Shown: in pieces, positions 46,192-63,244 of the stretch
Position numbering within the stretch: position 1 is the first letter of the stretch
Layout: each line of letters begins with the position of its first letter
Assembly: GCA_009746045.1 (NCBI GenBank)
Contig: RPFO01000104.1
Span: forward strand, 7,522,455 to 7,586,454
Direction: 5' to 3'
Length of the DNA: 64,000 nucleotides
Origin: Mesostigma viride
Taxonomy: Eukaryota > Streptophyta > Mesostigmatophyceae > Mesostigmatales > Mesostigmataceae
Position numbers and translations under genes: made by a program
Notes under the pieces: model-generated
What the model was told of the DNA's origin: nothing
Seen by the model: only the letters and a program-made list of their open reading frames with translations
Databases searched by the model: none

Positions 46192-47331
46192 GGGCTAATA
46201 CATCATCTGGTGTGGTGTCGTACCGGGAACTTCTCGTCCCGATGGATGGATCGATGGATGGATGGATAGTGGGTGGGTACACGCAATCCTACTACCGGTC
46301 TAAGCTATCTCAGTACAACTGGCTATCTACAGAAACAGTCCTACTAGGACTGTTTCTTAGGAGTATAACTAGGGTGCCCGCGACCCTAGCTAGGGGTCTT
46401 GTCTAGCATGCCGCCCACACGTGTGTGCAATCGCGAATATGCTGTTGGGTTGTATTTGGAGATCGCATCTCTGGGTTAATTAATTAATCTCTGGGTCGGC
46501 CGGACCCCAATCTGAAACGTGGGAGGGGGCCAGGGCGGGGTTTGTGGACTTGTGGTCTTGTGGACACTCGCTCCCGGGATTGTCGCGAACTGAACGCACA
46601 TGGGCATGGGTTCCGTCCCGAACCCTACACTATTCGGGCGCACCGTCCCTAGTTGACAGGTGGCATTATGAGAAGCTTTACCCAAGTTACCCCGAGAGAA
46701 AAGTACATGATTTGTGGCGACTGGGACTTGGTCGTGGTCACATGACCCACCAACAATACTCTGGCTGTACTGCAGCGATTTACTTTACTGCGGCGGACCA
46801 AAAACTAGTTTCGTGGCAAACCCATGAGAGGGTTAGTGAAGACATTTTAACGTTTTGATGCCATAAAATTGTCTGCACTGGATTGAAGAGGCGCTGGACT
46901 GTTGACTGATCATTGCAGGCATCCAGCTCTGGCATTCATAGCGCCTGGTTTTTGTAGCATTAGGTACGCAGAGCTGCAGAATGAAGCGGAGGGCTGCGTA
47001 TATGCTTTTTTCCCTGGCTAATTGTAAGGGCAATAGAACAGCAAATGATGTCTGCAGCAGGTCTTAATTCACGTGGTCAGTACTGCTCTCCGCGAGGTTA
47101 GACCCGAGCTGCAGGGTCCATTTCACCGAAAAACTGCGCCATCGCTCCTGCCGCCTTTTGAATGGGTTCGGAAAGGGAGCGGAGTTAGAGTTTTACACAT
47201 GGCGAGAGTAAAGCAGGCTACGTCATGCAGGTCTCCTGTTGCCTGTCAGGGTGGTCCACCTTTTGACTTGAAAAATTGACGGCTGATTAGGCCAAGTTGC
47301 TGGACGATTTTTTGCAAGTAAAGCGGCGCAC
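46192..47331. other. Intergenic upstream of the GT29 gene
   Basis: It holds a short GATG tract (46240-46268), a tail-only retroinsertion (46467-46496) and no recognised gene. The last part should include the GT29 promoter; no element was assigned. Confidence 0.5.
46467..46496. mobile_element. Tail-only retroinsertion: TAATTAATTA between 10-bp direct repeats
   Basis: ATCTCTGGGT occurs at 46467-46476 and 46487-46496 with just TAATTAATTA between. This is what remains if a LINE insertion is truncated to its TTAA-repeat tail. Confidence 0.6.
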
Positions 47332-53275
<5,944 letters not shown>

Positions 53276-54781
53276 CGTGGTAGCGAAACACAGGACACAT
53301 TCTAGGGTGGTAGCGAGTATTGGGCTCTGCTCCACGTAGTGCCGAAGGGGGTCGGCCACCTGGTTCATAGGGGCTTGCACAGCGAGCTCTAGGGTGGTAG
53401 TAGCTCGAGCTCTAGACTTGCAGCAAGTACGCAGTACCAGGATGGGTGCCACGACCCTACCAGTGGGCGGCAGACAATTCTTGCTGGGTAATCAAGCGCT
53501 CCTGGTGACCTAGTCCCTGTACGTCCAGCGAAACTCGGGGACTTCTTGTCCCGCTACCTATGGAAATTGTCAAGCCCCCGCCCCCCCCCACCCCGCCAAA
53601 AAACACCTGACCCAACCCTAGTGAAGTGGCACATAAGGGGGGGCCTTGTCGCATTCAAACGGGTAATCTTTGGGAGCATGTGGCATACGCTCATGACGAA
53701 TGCTGCATGTTGGTAAGGTGCCGTCTGCTCAGTTTAGAGCGAGGGTCAGGCCTCGGCGCTGCCAGGAAGTCTTCGTGGGCAACCGCTGCACTTGCGCTGG
53801 GAAGAACGCTGGGGACTTTCCCATTCGAAATCGGTTAGCAATGTCTTCCTGTCCGGGCTGCCGTGCATGTTCATCGGGCTGCGATGCTCTCGTTTTTGGC
53901 GGCAAGCCAGGCACAAGGCGCCAGTGGAGGCCAGGTCCAGGCGTTGACTCCCTCGACTGATGCAGTATTGCTACTGGCCCGTCAATTGATGGGAAGTCAA
54001 GCTTTAACGGGGATGCACCCGGTGGCGGAGCAATTCGCTTTTGACTGGCGGAATGCACGTTCTGCGCTCTTTTTCTTAGCCCTGGCACTTGGGACTGAGC
54101 AACGCCTGCACAAAGCAAGGTTGCTCTCGGGCTTGAGCAATCAGCTGCATGCATCCACCAGAGACAATGTTGGCAGCATTTTAAAAGGCAGCTTTTCCTG
54201 TGTGTGAGCAGCCGTGTGAAATTGGGCACGCATGCGCACTATGGAGTCCGAGTCATGAATGTCCCTGAACACTTTTCCAGCTTGTACGTGCATGGCAGGT
54301 TGGCAAAATCTATGACACCGATGCACAGCTGCGTATTGTATCCTTCTGCATGAAGCAACATCATTGAGATGCGATGTACACCGTTAAGCAACCTGGGAGC
54401 CGGCCCCACATCCCCGAAGCAGGATGGTGGGAAATGAGCAATGCTATGTTGTTTAGTGCGGATAATATAAATGAGACCTTCACATGCATCCGATCTGGGG
54501 CATTGGTCCCTCTATAGTCTAGTCATGCATTCGATTGATCGCGCCGGTCCAGCCCTATATAGTGTGCATGGAAAGAACGCGATGTGCTGTGTTGCACCAA
54601 TATTTATTATAAGCTAGGAAGGTAGGGACCCCCGACCTAAACATGTGATAAAATTGCAACCTTGGAGTATTCGCGGCCGCGCCCGAGCGCGATTGCACTC
54701 CCGAGCTCGCGCACTTCATTCTCTGCATGATATCAAATAGACAACCAGCGCAGGCCAGAAATCTGAAAGAATATCCGGACC
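53276..54781. other. Intergenic downstream of GT29
   Basis: No gene recognised. Two diverged copies of the CDS end and flank (AGCGAGCTCTAG then GGTGGTAG) lie near 53266 and 53382. 54727-54792 matches the repeat at 18848. Confidence 0.5.
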
Positions 54782-54792
54782 ATGGTAGCTCG

Positions 54793-55496
54793 TCCTCACG
54801 GTGCTCACGTATGGCGCCGAGGCGTGGACACTCACGGCAACACTGGCCGCTAAGCTAGACGGCACGTTTTACAGGATGCTCCGGCAGGTCCTGAACGTAG
54901 GGTTTTCTCAGCGTAGGTCATTAGAGTCTTTGTATCAGGGTATGCCTCGTATTTCGGACGAGATTAGGCAGCGTAGGATAGCATTTGTAGGACATCTTGC
55001 TCGCACCAGCCAGGTCGACACCGCCCTTGACCATCTGGCCGGTCCCCAGCGGCTCGGCCAACCAGGGCGGCATATCGTGACCTGGCCTGGCCCCAAGAAC
55101 ATTCCTAAAAGGGCAGGGCCGGAAACATGCCATGAACTACCCCCCGATGTTGCTGGCCGACCTAGTGGTCCCAGCCCAGTTTGAACATGCACCGCATCCC
55201 CTCTCTCTCCCTTCTTTGGACTGCCATGCAGGACAAGACGCGGTGGCAGAAGATTGTCAAGAAGGCTCACACGCCAGCCCCTGTGGGCAAGCCACCTCCC
55301 CCCAAGAGGAGGAGGCGTTTTGATGAGTAGTGACTTCAGATAGGCTTTTATAGACTAGATAGCTTAGAGTTAGGTTAGTTCGATTACGCGGCTTCCGGCT
55401 CCACTCCACCCATCCATCATGGAATATGTGCTACATGATCTCCCAACAGAGGCATGTTATAATTTAATTTAATTTAATTTAATTTAATTTAATTTA
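54793..55496 (+). mobile_element. 5'-truncated RT LINE with 11-bp TSD
   Basis: Flanked by ATGGTAGCTCG (54782-54792 and 55497-55507). It encodes the post-RT part: LTYGAEAWTLTATLAAKLDG, MLRQVLNVGFSQRRSLESLY, then IRQRRIAFVGHLARTSQVDT and, after a frameshift, a Lys/Arg-rich end near 55329. The 3' UTR ends GTGCTACATGATCTCCCAAC, AGAGGCATGTT and (AATTT)n. It is homologous to 37,615-38,300. Confidence 0.9.
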
Positions 55497-55507
55497 ATGG
55501 TAGCTCG

Positions 55508-55810
55508 AATCCATGGTAGCTCGAATCCACCTTCCCCCTCCACCTCCACGACGCCCTCTCACGTACAGCACGTGACGCCCATTGCTGCAGATGTGGCAGC
55601 TGTGGGTCGCACGCTGGCTGCTGAGCTCCCAACCATCCCCACCGCCACCGCCACCCTCCTCGCCTCCCCCCCCCCCCCCCCCTCCGCCTCCACCGACTCC
55701 ATCTCCGCCCAGCTCCGTGACTGTCATCGACCAGCGTCTTAAGGACAATGCCATCGCAAGAGGTTGCACGACCTCACCTGGACGCTGGATGACGACCCAC
55801 ATCACCTAAA
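55508..55810 (+). pseudogene. ORF1-only element fragment (Thr/Ser and coiled-coil part)
   Basis: Encodes HVTPIAADVAAVGRTLAAEL, a Pro/Ser-rich tract from a C-run, and DQRLKDNAIA, which correspond to ORF1 residues ~180-245 of element A. It is then joined to TLDDD-like codons and lost. Preceded by a tandem duplication of ATGGTAGCTCGAATCC. Confidence 0.7.
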
Positions 55811-58800
55811 ATCGGTCCGTCCGGTTACATGAGATCCTGGGAATTTTGGCGCGAACGCGTCGCGTTGAGGACGACGGGACCAGAAAAATTCCACCTCGCA
55901 TGGCTGTCGACACTATGTCCGCCGGAATGTCAGTCCAAAGTCAATTATGCATGTTAAGTCGCTGTGATGGATGCAAACGACGCGTAAACTCTCCTGCTTT
56001 GCGATGATACATGGTAGATATTACTCGCGTATGTTCATGCGTCAAAATAATTCGCAAACTGAGACGCTTATTTTTTGTGTCGGCCAGATCTGGAATTGGC
56101 AGCGAAAATGCATGTTTATTAATTGTGGGGGAAACTTTTTTGTTGGAAGCTCACAATTCCCAAAAGGTCGAATCCGAATGGGCTTCAAGTCTACTTTCAC
56201 GAGCGCTAATCAGTTTTTCGAGAAACGAATCACATTTTCCAGGCTGTCGCATTACCTGCCGGCAGGTCAGATTTTGCTGTTTTCAGTGACGTTTACGACC
56301 GTCCTTGCTTGATGCGTTTCTTCCTTTTTTTCGGCTCACGGCATGGCGGGGCTTGTTCCAACATGCCTGCGGAGGTGTAAGCTGTGTAGCCATGATTTAA
56401 AAGTCACATATTGCTCTCGCGCCACCATCTGTTACTGCTCGACACTGCAAGAAACACTGGTTGCCTGCTCGCAACGCAAGCACAAGCACGACAACGGTGC
56501 CCTAATCCACATCCAGGCGTGTATTTCCGAGAAAAACTTCAGGCTTTTGTCGCGGCATACCTTCGGTGTTCCAAGCCGTTCACCGCTCCCCGAAATAGTC
56601 TTATGACTCGCTTTTATAGCATTGTGGGTTCGCGTCCGCCATCTCCGCCGGGTGCTGACACGAGATGTTCGCGCTGAACCTGGACTGCAAGGTCGCCCGC
56701 TACCGGTAGCTGTACGTATTTAGCAAGCTCTGGATGATATTGTCATGGTTTTGGTGCAGGAAGGTGCTGTGGGGGGTCTATCTCACCTCTTTACCTAGCT
56801 TTCCTCCTCCTAGCTTGACAGCTAAGTTTGCATCAGGAAGTCATGCTTGTTGACAAAGCTCGATGGATGTCAACCTTGGGATGTGCTGTGAAGGTGTTAG
56901 CATGCTTGCTTGAAGAATTGAATGCGTATGTGTGCAAGCATCGACATTTTTTTTAAGGGCAGTAGGTAGCAGCCACGTTCTTATTCAATTGTGTCAGGAC
57001 GTCTATGTTGCCTTTACTGCACTCTGTCCTAGAGGAGTTTGATGCCACTGTAGATGACTATGACCAGTGGGGTGGTGAGGATGGGCCGGTGTGCTGGGGT
57101 GAGCCTGAAGGGCATCTTGGATCACGTGACCCTTAGGCAATCATGCCAGGCTGTGCAGTTTATGGCTTGTGATGTATGGATGCAGCGGGTGAGCAGGTTG
57201 TCGTTGCCGTGGCCTGTGTTAGTGAACTCTATCATCTTTTAACTTACCCAAAGCCCCCCTAGACCTAAACTGCCTCGCCTTCTTTGAGGGGTTGCCTTCT
57301 TTGAGGAGTGCCATGTCTTGAAAGGTTTGTTGGGGCCCTGGCCTTTCAGAGTAGGTTGAGGTGGAGAGGGGTGGCACACTGCTAGGTGATGGCAGGGCCA
57401 TCATGTGATGCACCTTACGTTGGGATGGGGACCATGCATTTGTTCTTGTTGCTAGCATGGGCAGGGTGAGCGGCTGGGAGTAAGGTGTAAGTGCTACTTG
57501 TGCCACTGTCCGAAAGGGGAGCTCCATGCGGTGGGCAAACAGCGTTGCAAGCGTACACTTAACACAAATGTGGTCTGATGCACTCAGCTGACCTGCCATT
57601 TCTCTTGATGCACCAAACCACACTAAAGGCTTGATATAGCCGGTAGGAAATGCATGTGCATGCAGTGTCAAAAGCAGAGAGGGACATTGTTAGCACATGA
57701 GTGTGATTGTAAACCGATGAGTGTGAGCCTCCCCGTGCCATCCCATGCATTTTACACCTATTTTTGGCAATCCCCCATCACGCCGCAGTTATGCACCGCC
57801 TATGCAAGGGGGATGAATAGACATTCTAGGTGTGTTGAGGGATGAGATAAGGATAAACATGAGGAGCCATGCAGGCTAAAAAGGAAGGGCGATGTCAACA
57901 GTGTGTTTGCCCAGATTTTGATGTCAGGAGGGGCTGAAAGATCAGTGGCCACGATAAACCTAGGTGGATTACATGAGAGATGACACGACCATGAGAGGGT
58001 GGTAGATGAGTTCAACTGAGAAGAGCTAGCATTACATGCACAGATTCTTAATGACCTATGGACTGTCCAAGGGTTGGAGTTCAGTGCACGTTCCAAAGAC
58101 TATGATGAGCATGACGATGATGGCAAGGGGGCGGGGGGGCGCAATTAGGACAGGCACTGATGCAGAATCATGTTGTACAGCAGCTAGGTGCTGAGCTCAA
58201 TTGAATAAGCTAGCAGCCCAAGCCACTGCTGTCCTTGATTGCGCTTTGTATTTCCATGTAGCAGAGAGGCACCTGGCAGATATATATTTGGATTAGCTGC
58301 TATAAGACACGCACAGCAGGGGTGCCCAGCAGAGTGGGCCAAGTACTGCAAAGGAGATTGTGTGTGCTGCCGAGCGGGGCCCGTTTAGAAAAGAGACTGG
58401 TCAGCCGACAGGCACGACTGGTCAGCCAAGCTCCCCTTCTTGAGGCTTGTAGGCACTATGGTGCTTGTTCCGAATGCCAGCATCTACTGTGATTGATGGT
58501 GATTTTGTCCCTTGATGATCGCTTTTTTAGTCTGTGTTGGCTAATGTATCCAGCCCCAGTGGCATGTATATGAATCCCATGACAGCCATGACGATAATTG
58601 AGTGAAGAATGCAAAGTTTTCCAAGACAATGGCGCAGAATATGGAGTATTTTGGCAAAAATCGCTCTATTTCTGCTTTCATCCGTCACTTTTAATGGGCC
58701 GGCAGTGGTCCTAATATGTCCAACTTGTGTTCTAGTGTAAATTCAAGTATTGTGCTATTAATGTGACGAATTCTGGCATGATTGGGCCACATATGTGCTG

Positions 58801-59177
58801 GCAAGGGCTTCATAAGTTTGAAAATAATGCACCAAAACGGTGTTTTGGCTCATGTATGCCAGAATTATAGCACATAGTTTGGTCCTACATTGCGGTTTTT
58901 GTCTTTGGATGTAAATTAATAAGCATAACCATTTCCAGCTGAATTGGACTACATTTACTACTTGTGTGTGGCTGCTATGCCTCCATATGCCTGGAAAACA
59001 TCGTTTTTTGCACTTTTCCACGTCACGGTTTGATGCTAAAAATAGGTCAGTTGGCCCCCCACTTTATGTGATGTGAACAGGGTCCTAGGGGGACCTTAAG
59101 TCCAGGAAGGCACCCCGATCTGACTATATGCTTGGGAGATATGACCCCATGTAACAAAAAAGGCCATTTTTAGGTGA
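55811..59177. other. Unassigned region
   Basis: No gene, element or array could be assigned in 3.4 kb. A possible first exon (ATG at 56666, MFALNLDCKVARYR, then GTAGCT) has no partner exon that I recognise. The AT-rich 58,600-59,170 part holds CCAAAACGGTGTTTTGG (hairpin) near 58,833 and may be another repeat. Confidence 0.3.
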
Positions 59178-59754
59178 TGTGCTGACCCCCGCTCAGCAGC
59201 GACGCGACCTGTGGCCGGAATACCTCCGCCATAAGCAGGACCCACAGAAGCCCAAGGTGTACTGGAGGGGCGGGGACCTGATGATCAACCACAAGATGTG
59301 GTCCCCCCCAGCGGGCTAGAATAGCAATAGCCCTAGATTGTATCCATTGGTAGTCACTGCCGCTAAGGCCGCCATGCTTAGAATGTTTGCCTAGCTGTGC
59401 CAACATACCTAGTCACGTGCCGCCAACGCTCGGTACACAACGTCAGCCATAGCCTTAGCCTAGTCCTAGTACAGCCATGCTACGCCCTGGCTATGTTCAG
59501 ATTACTTGCCCACGCTACTTGTTATGCCACGCTCACATGGGTCTTATTGCACCCACAGTTTGCCGGATCGGTAGCATGTCCTTTTAGCTAGTGCGCCCGA
59601 ATGCAGCTGTGGCATGCCTTTGGCATGAAGGAGACTGGGGGTCTCTGCCCTTTCTCCTGTTGTGCACACACAGGCATTAATTAAAAGCACTTCGCCTGCT
59701 CCGTGACTCCCCACCGGGAGCACGTGTTTAATTATATAATTAATTTATTTATTT
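59178..59754 (+). mobile_element. Second-type LINE: ORF1 C-terminus plus 3' UTR
   Basis: Starts inside ORF1 (QRRDLWPEYLRHKQDPQKPK, VYWRGGDLM, stop at ~59318). The 3' UTR is homologous to the inverted insert at 39347-39701 and ends GTGACTCCCCACCGGGAGCA, CGTG and an AT tail. No clear TSD. Confidence 0.75.
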
Positions 59755-59755
59755 A

Positions 59756-60425
59756 TGCCATCGCTATCGAGGTCCTGCAGAACACCGCAGGCCTCACCGC
59801 CCAGGCGGTGAAGGACATGGCCGCCAAGAAGCCAGCCCCTGCATGCTGGCCTAGCCGGCGATGCTCCTCCGGCCCATCACGACAGTGGGCGGACATGCAA
59901 CACACCACCTCCACCACGTACCTCCGCCGCCGCAGCCCAGCTCCAGCAGCAGACGCTTGGTCAACCTCCGTGAGGAGGCCGAGCTCGCCAAGCGCAGCCT
60001 CAACGTCATCGTCAAGAACTTCGACATGGAGGAAGGTGAGAATTCTGAGAAGCTTGCACGTGCGTTTGAGAGAGAAATCCTTGGTCGCATGGGCCTTAAT
60101 GGTGAGATCGAGCTGGTCGCCCACCGCCTTCCCCGCGCGCGGGGTAAGGCAGGGGCGCCCCCGCTCCTTCTCACCTTTAAGAACCCGGCATGCAGGCAAG
60201 ATTTCCTTTCTCAGACACCGCAAGCGGCTCGAGAAGACTCACTTCACCCTTGACAACAACTTGACCCTGGCGCAGCAACAACGGCGACGGGAGCTATGGC
60301 CGACCTACCTCCAGTTCCGGCAGCCGGTGTACTGGAAGGGGGCGGCCATCTACGTCGGCCACAAGCCCTGCCGGGCATGCGACCCCCGCCGGCGGCCCCA
60401 GTGACTCCAGACACTGCCCCAGCTT
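59756..60425 (+). pseudogene. ORF1 C-terminal half of composite copy 2 (sense)
   Basis: Homologous to residues ~243-463 of the 3597-4988 protein. Broken by small insertions such as CATG at 59842-59845 and extra bases near 59,930 and 60,190. The segments SLNVIVKNFDMEEGENSEKL and RRELWPTYLQ remain. Confidence 0.8.
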
Positions 60426-60835
60426 AGGGGAATACAGCAGTAGTAGTGTAGAATAGTTAGACCGTGGCCATGTACATGTAAGCATCCTACAGGCTCTATA
60501 CTGGTCAGCTGATTCACGAGTATTATTTAGCCATGTACATGTGTGCCTATGATGTGCCACACTCCAGATGATGCCTAGCTTTATCTAGTTATGCTGTGCC
60601 CATGCAGAGAGCCGCTCTCTGCTGAGATGCCACGCTCTAGCTAGCTCTTGTATAGCTACGGCTGATCTTCCCCCCCTATTATGACGGGCTCCCCTTTGCT
60701 GGGTGTTGCCCAAGACTCGATCTGGGGGGTGCAGGTGGCCTTGGTGCACCTAGAGCAAGTGTCGTTTACATGGCCACCCTTGCAGGAAGTAGCTTAGAAT
60801 GTATTATAGGCCATATGCCCCTTCTCAAGGGCTAT

Positions 60836-62882
60836 TGAATTGAATTGAATTGAATTGTAACATAAGTTACTCCGTTGGGAGTATATGTAGCACATAGCCC
60901 AGAGAAGGGGCATATGGCCTATCATACATTCTAAGCTACTTCCTGCATGCAAGGGTGGGAATGTAAACGACCCTTGCTCTAGGTGCACCAGGGCACGTGC
61001 AGCCCCATGAACTTCAAGCTATGCCCATGGCTAAGGGGGAGCCTGTCATGGGGGGGAACTGAGATCAGCATAGCTATACAGAAGCTAGGGCATGGCGTCT
61101 CAGCAGAGAGTAACTCCCTGCATGGGCACGGCATATTTAAATAAAGCTATAGGCATCATCTGGAGGGTGGCTCGTCATATAGGCACACATGTACATGACT
61201 AAAAAGGCTAGGCCTAAGCTGGTATAGTGCCTGTAGTATGCGGGCATGTACAAGGCCACTGTCTAACTATTCTACACTACTGCTGCTGTATTCGGACCCT
61301 AGGCGGGGGCTGCTGGAGTCGCTGGCCGGGGCCGCGGTGGTCTAGGGGGTCGCGTGCCAGGGCTTGTGGCCGACGTAGATGGCCGCCCCCTTCCAAGTAC
61401 ACCGGCTGGCCCGCCTTGGTCTGCCGGAGCTGGAGGTAGGTCGGCCATAGCTCCCGTCGCCGTTGTTGCTGCGCCAGGGTCAAGTCGTCGTCCACGGTGA
61501 AGGGAGTGTGCTCGAGCCGCTTGTGGCGTCTGAGAAACGAAATCTTGTCCGCGGGGCTGTCAAAGATGAGAAGAAGCGGAGGCGCCCCTGCCTTACCCCG
61601 CGCGCGGGGGAGGCGGTGGGCGGTCAGCTTAATCTCACCAAGGAGGCCCATGCGTGCAAGGATTTTGCTCTCAAACGCACGTGCAAGCTTCTCGGAGTTC
61701 TCACCTTCCTCCATGTCGAAGTTCTTGAGTATGGCGTTGAGGCTGCGCTTGGCGAGCTCGGCCTCCTCGCGGAGGTCAAGCGTCTGCCGTTGGAGCTGTG
61801 CTGCGACGGCGGAGGTGGTGGAGGTGGTGTGCTGCTTCAGCATGTCCGCCCAGCCGGTCATGATGGGAGGAGCATCGCCGGCCAGGCCAGCAGGGGCTGG
61901 CTTGGCGGCAATGTCCTTCACTGCCTGCATGGGCGGTGAGGCCTGCGGTGTTCTGCAGGACCTCGATAGCGATGGCCGGTTGTCCTTAAGACGCTGGTCG
62001 ATGTCACGGAGCTGGGCGGTGATGGCGTCGGAGGTGGGGGTGGCGGCGGTGGAGGAGGCGAGGAGGGTGGAGGTGGCGGTGGAGATGGTGGAGAGGAGGG
62101 GAAGCTCGGCAGCCAGCGTGCTGCCCAGGGCCGCCACATCTGCAGCGATGGGGGCCACGTGCTGCTCGAGGGCCTCCTTAATTGAGGAGTGAGCGGATGG
62201 AGGATTCGGTTAAGGTGGTGGTGAGGGGCTTGGGGGGGCAAAGCTCCTCGATGGAGCGTCCAAGGAGGGAAAAGAGGGCGAATTGCTGGAGGTGGGGGCG
62301 GCGGAGGCTGGGAAAGCGGTCAAAAGTGGAGGCGCGATTCTGGTGAGGATCAAAGAGGCGACCTCGGCTGAAGAGCTGCTTGCACAGTTCAAGAAGCGAG
62401 GCGTGCGATCCAAAAAACACGCAGGCCAGGATGCGTTCCTCGCACCCGGCTTGTGTAAACACGTCAAGGAAGCCGGGCAGGCTGGCGTCGGCGACAAAGT
62501 CGAGCTCTACCCAGCTCGGCTCGGCAGGGCGACTGCGCTTGGGTTCAGGCGATGCTGCTGGCGAGGCGGGCTCAGCAGGGGGCGGGACGACCACTAGAGC
62601 TTGGCTAGTGGCGCCGCTGCCTTCTGGGCCGGTGGGCGAAGCTGCAGCCGGCCGCTGCAGACGTATTTTCATTGCTAAGCGCAGCCGCCAGGCTGCGTTG
62701 CGTCGAGAGGCGTTTGCTCATCGTATATTGCGTAATAGCTTCGGAAAATTATATCAGCATGTGCGTCGTAGAAAGACGCGTCGATTGTGATATTCACGGC
62801 TAAATTCGGTGCTCAAACGTGAAAGTTATGAGCTCCGCCGTCAGCCATGGCTACCTCGTGGCTCGTGGCTCGTGGCTCGTGG
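60836..62882 (-). mobile_element. Antisense ORF1-only element B' within composite copy 2
   Basis: The counterpart of 5384-7393. On the minus strand it starts with CACGAGC units, an ORF1 ATG at 62721-62719 and a stop near 61299. The frame is disrupted in several places (CATG insertion at 61928-61931, TAAT at 62179-62182, others), so it is a pseudogene. The 3' end has the hairpin terminus and an AATTG-repeat tail (60836-60855). Confidence 0.85.
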
Positions 62883-62965
62883 CTCAAGGGCTATGTGCTA
62901 CATATACTCCCAACGTTATGTTCCTAGTTAATTAATTAATTAATTAATTAATTAATGGTAGCTCG

Positions 62966-63179
62966 TGGCAAGCAGTGATAAAGGACACCACCCCCAAGTC
63001 TGTGGGGGCTCCGCGTGTGACCGCGTATGGCATTCATAGCGATTCGGGCCGTGGTGCCCACAACCCTGTATAACTAGGACCTATAGATAGCTTACATGAT
63101 CCATTCCATCCCATGTTTCCCTCCCACTGAGGACTTACGCTCACGTGACGCAGTCACGTGTCTATTAATTAATTATTTA
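62966..63179 (+). mobile_element. 5'-truncated LINE 3' end with 11-bp TSD
   Basis: Flanked by ATGGTAGCTCG (62955-62965 and 63180-63190). The 3' end is the hairpin CACGTGAC-GCA-GTCACGTG followed by a TTAA-rich tail, as at 41,770-41,800. The TSD sequence is the same as for the RT LINE at 54793-55496. Confidence 0.85.
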
Positions 63180-63244
63180 ATGGTAGCTCGAGCCTGCTGT
63201 TACATCTTAATTAATTGATTAATTAATGAAATCAATTAATTAAT

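Larger units (their letters stand above)
59755..62954 (+). mobile_element. Second, 5'-truncated copy of the nested A/B composite
   Basis: It begins mid-ORF1 (AIAIEVLQNTAGLTAQAVKD) and runs through the ORF1 end (~60425), the 3' UTR, the junction CTCAAGGGCTAT (60824-60835), an antisense B copy (60836-62882), the second CTCAAGGGCTAT (62883-62894) and the last bases of A (CTACATATACTCCCAACG). It ends in a (TTAA)n tail, whereas the first copy has CAATT repeats. The inner junction matches 5372-5383/7394-7405 exactly. Confidence 0.85.

Noticed and set aside
56666-57240. Possible small gene starting MFALNLDCKVARYR
   Set aside because: Donor and downstream exons could not be linked in phase to anything recognisable.
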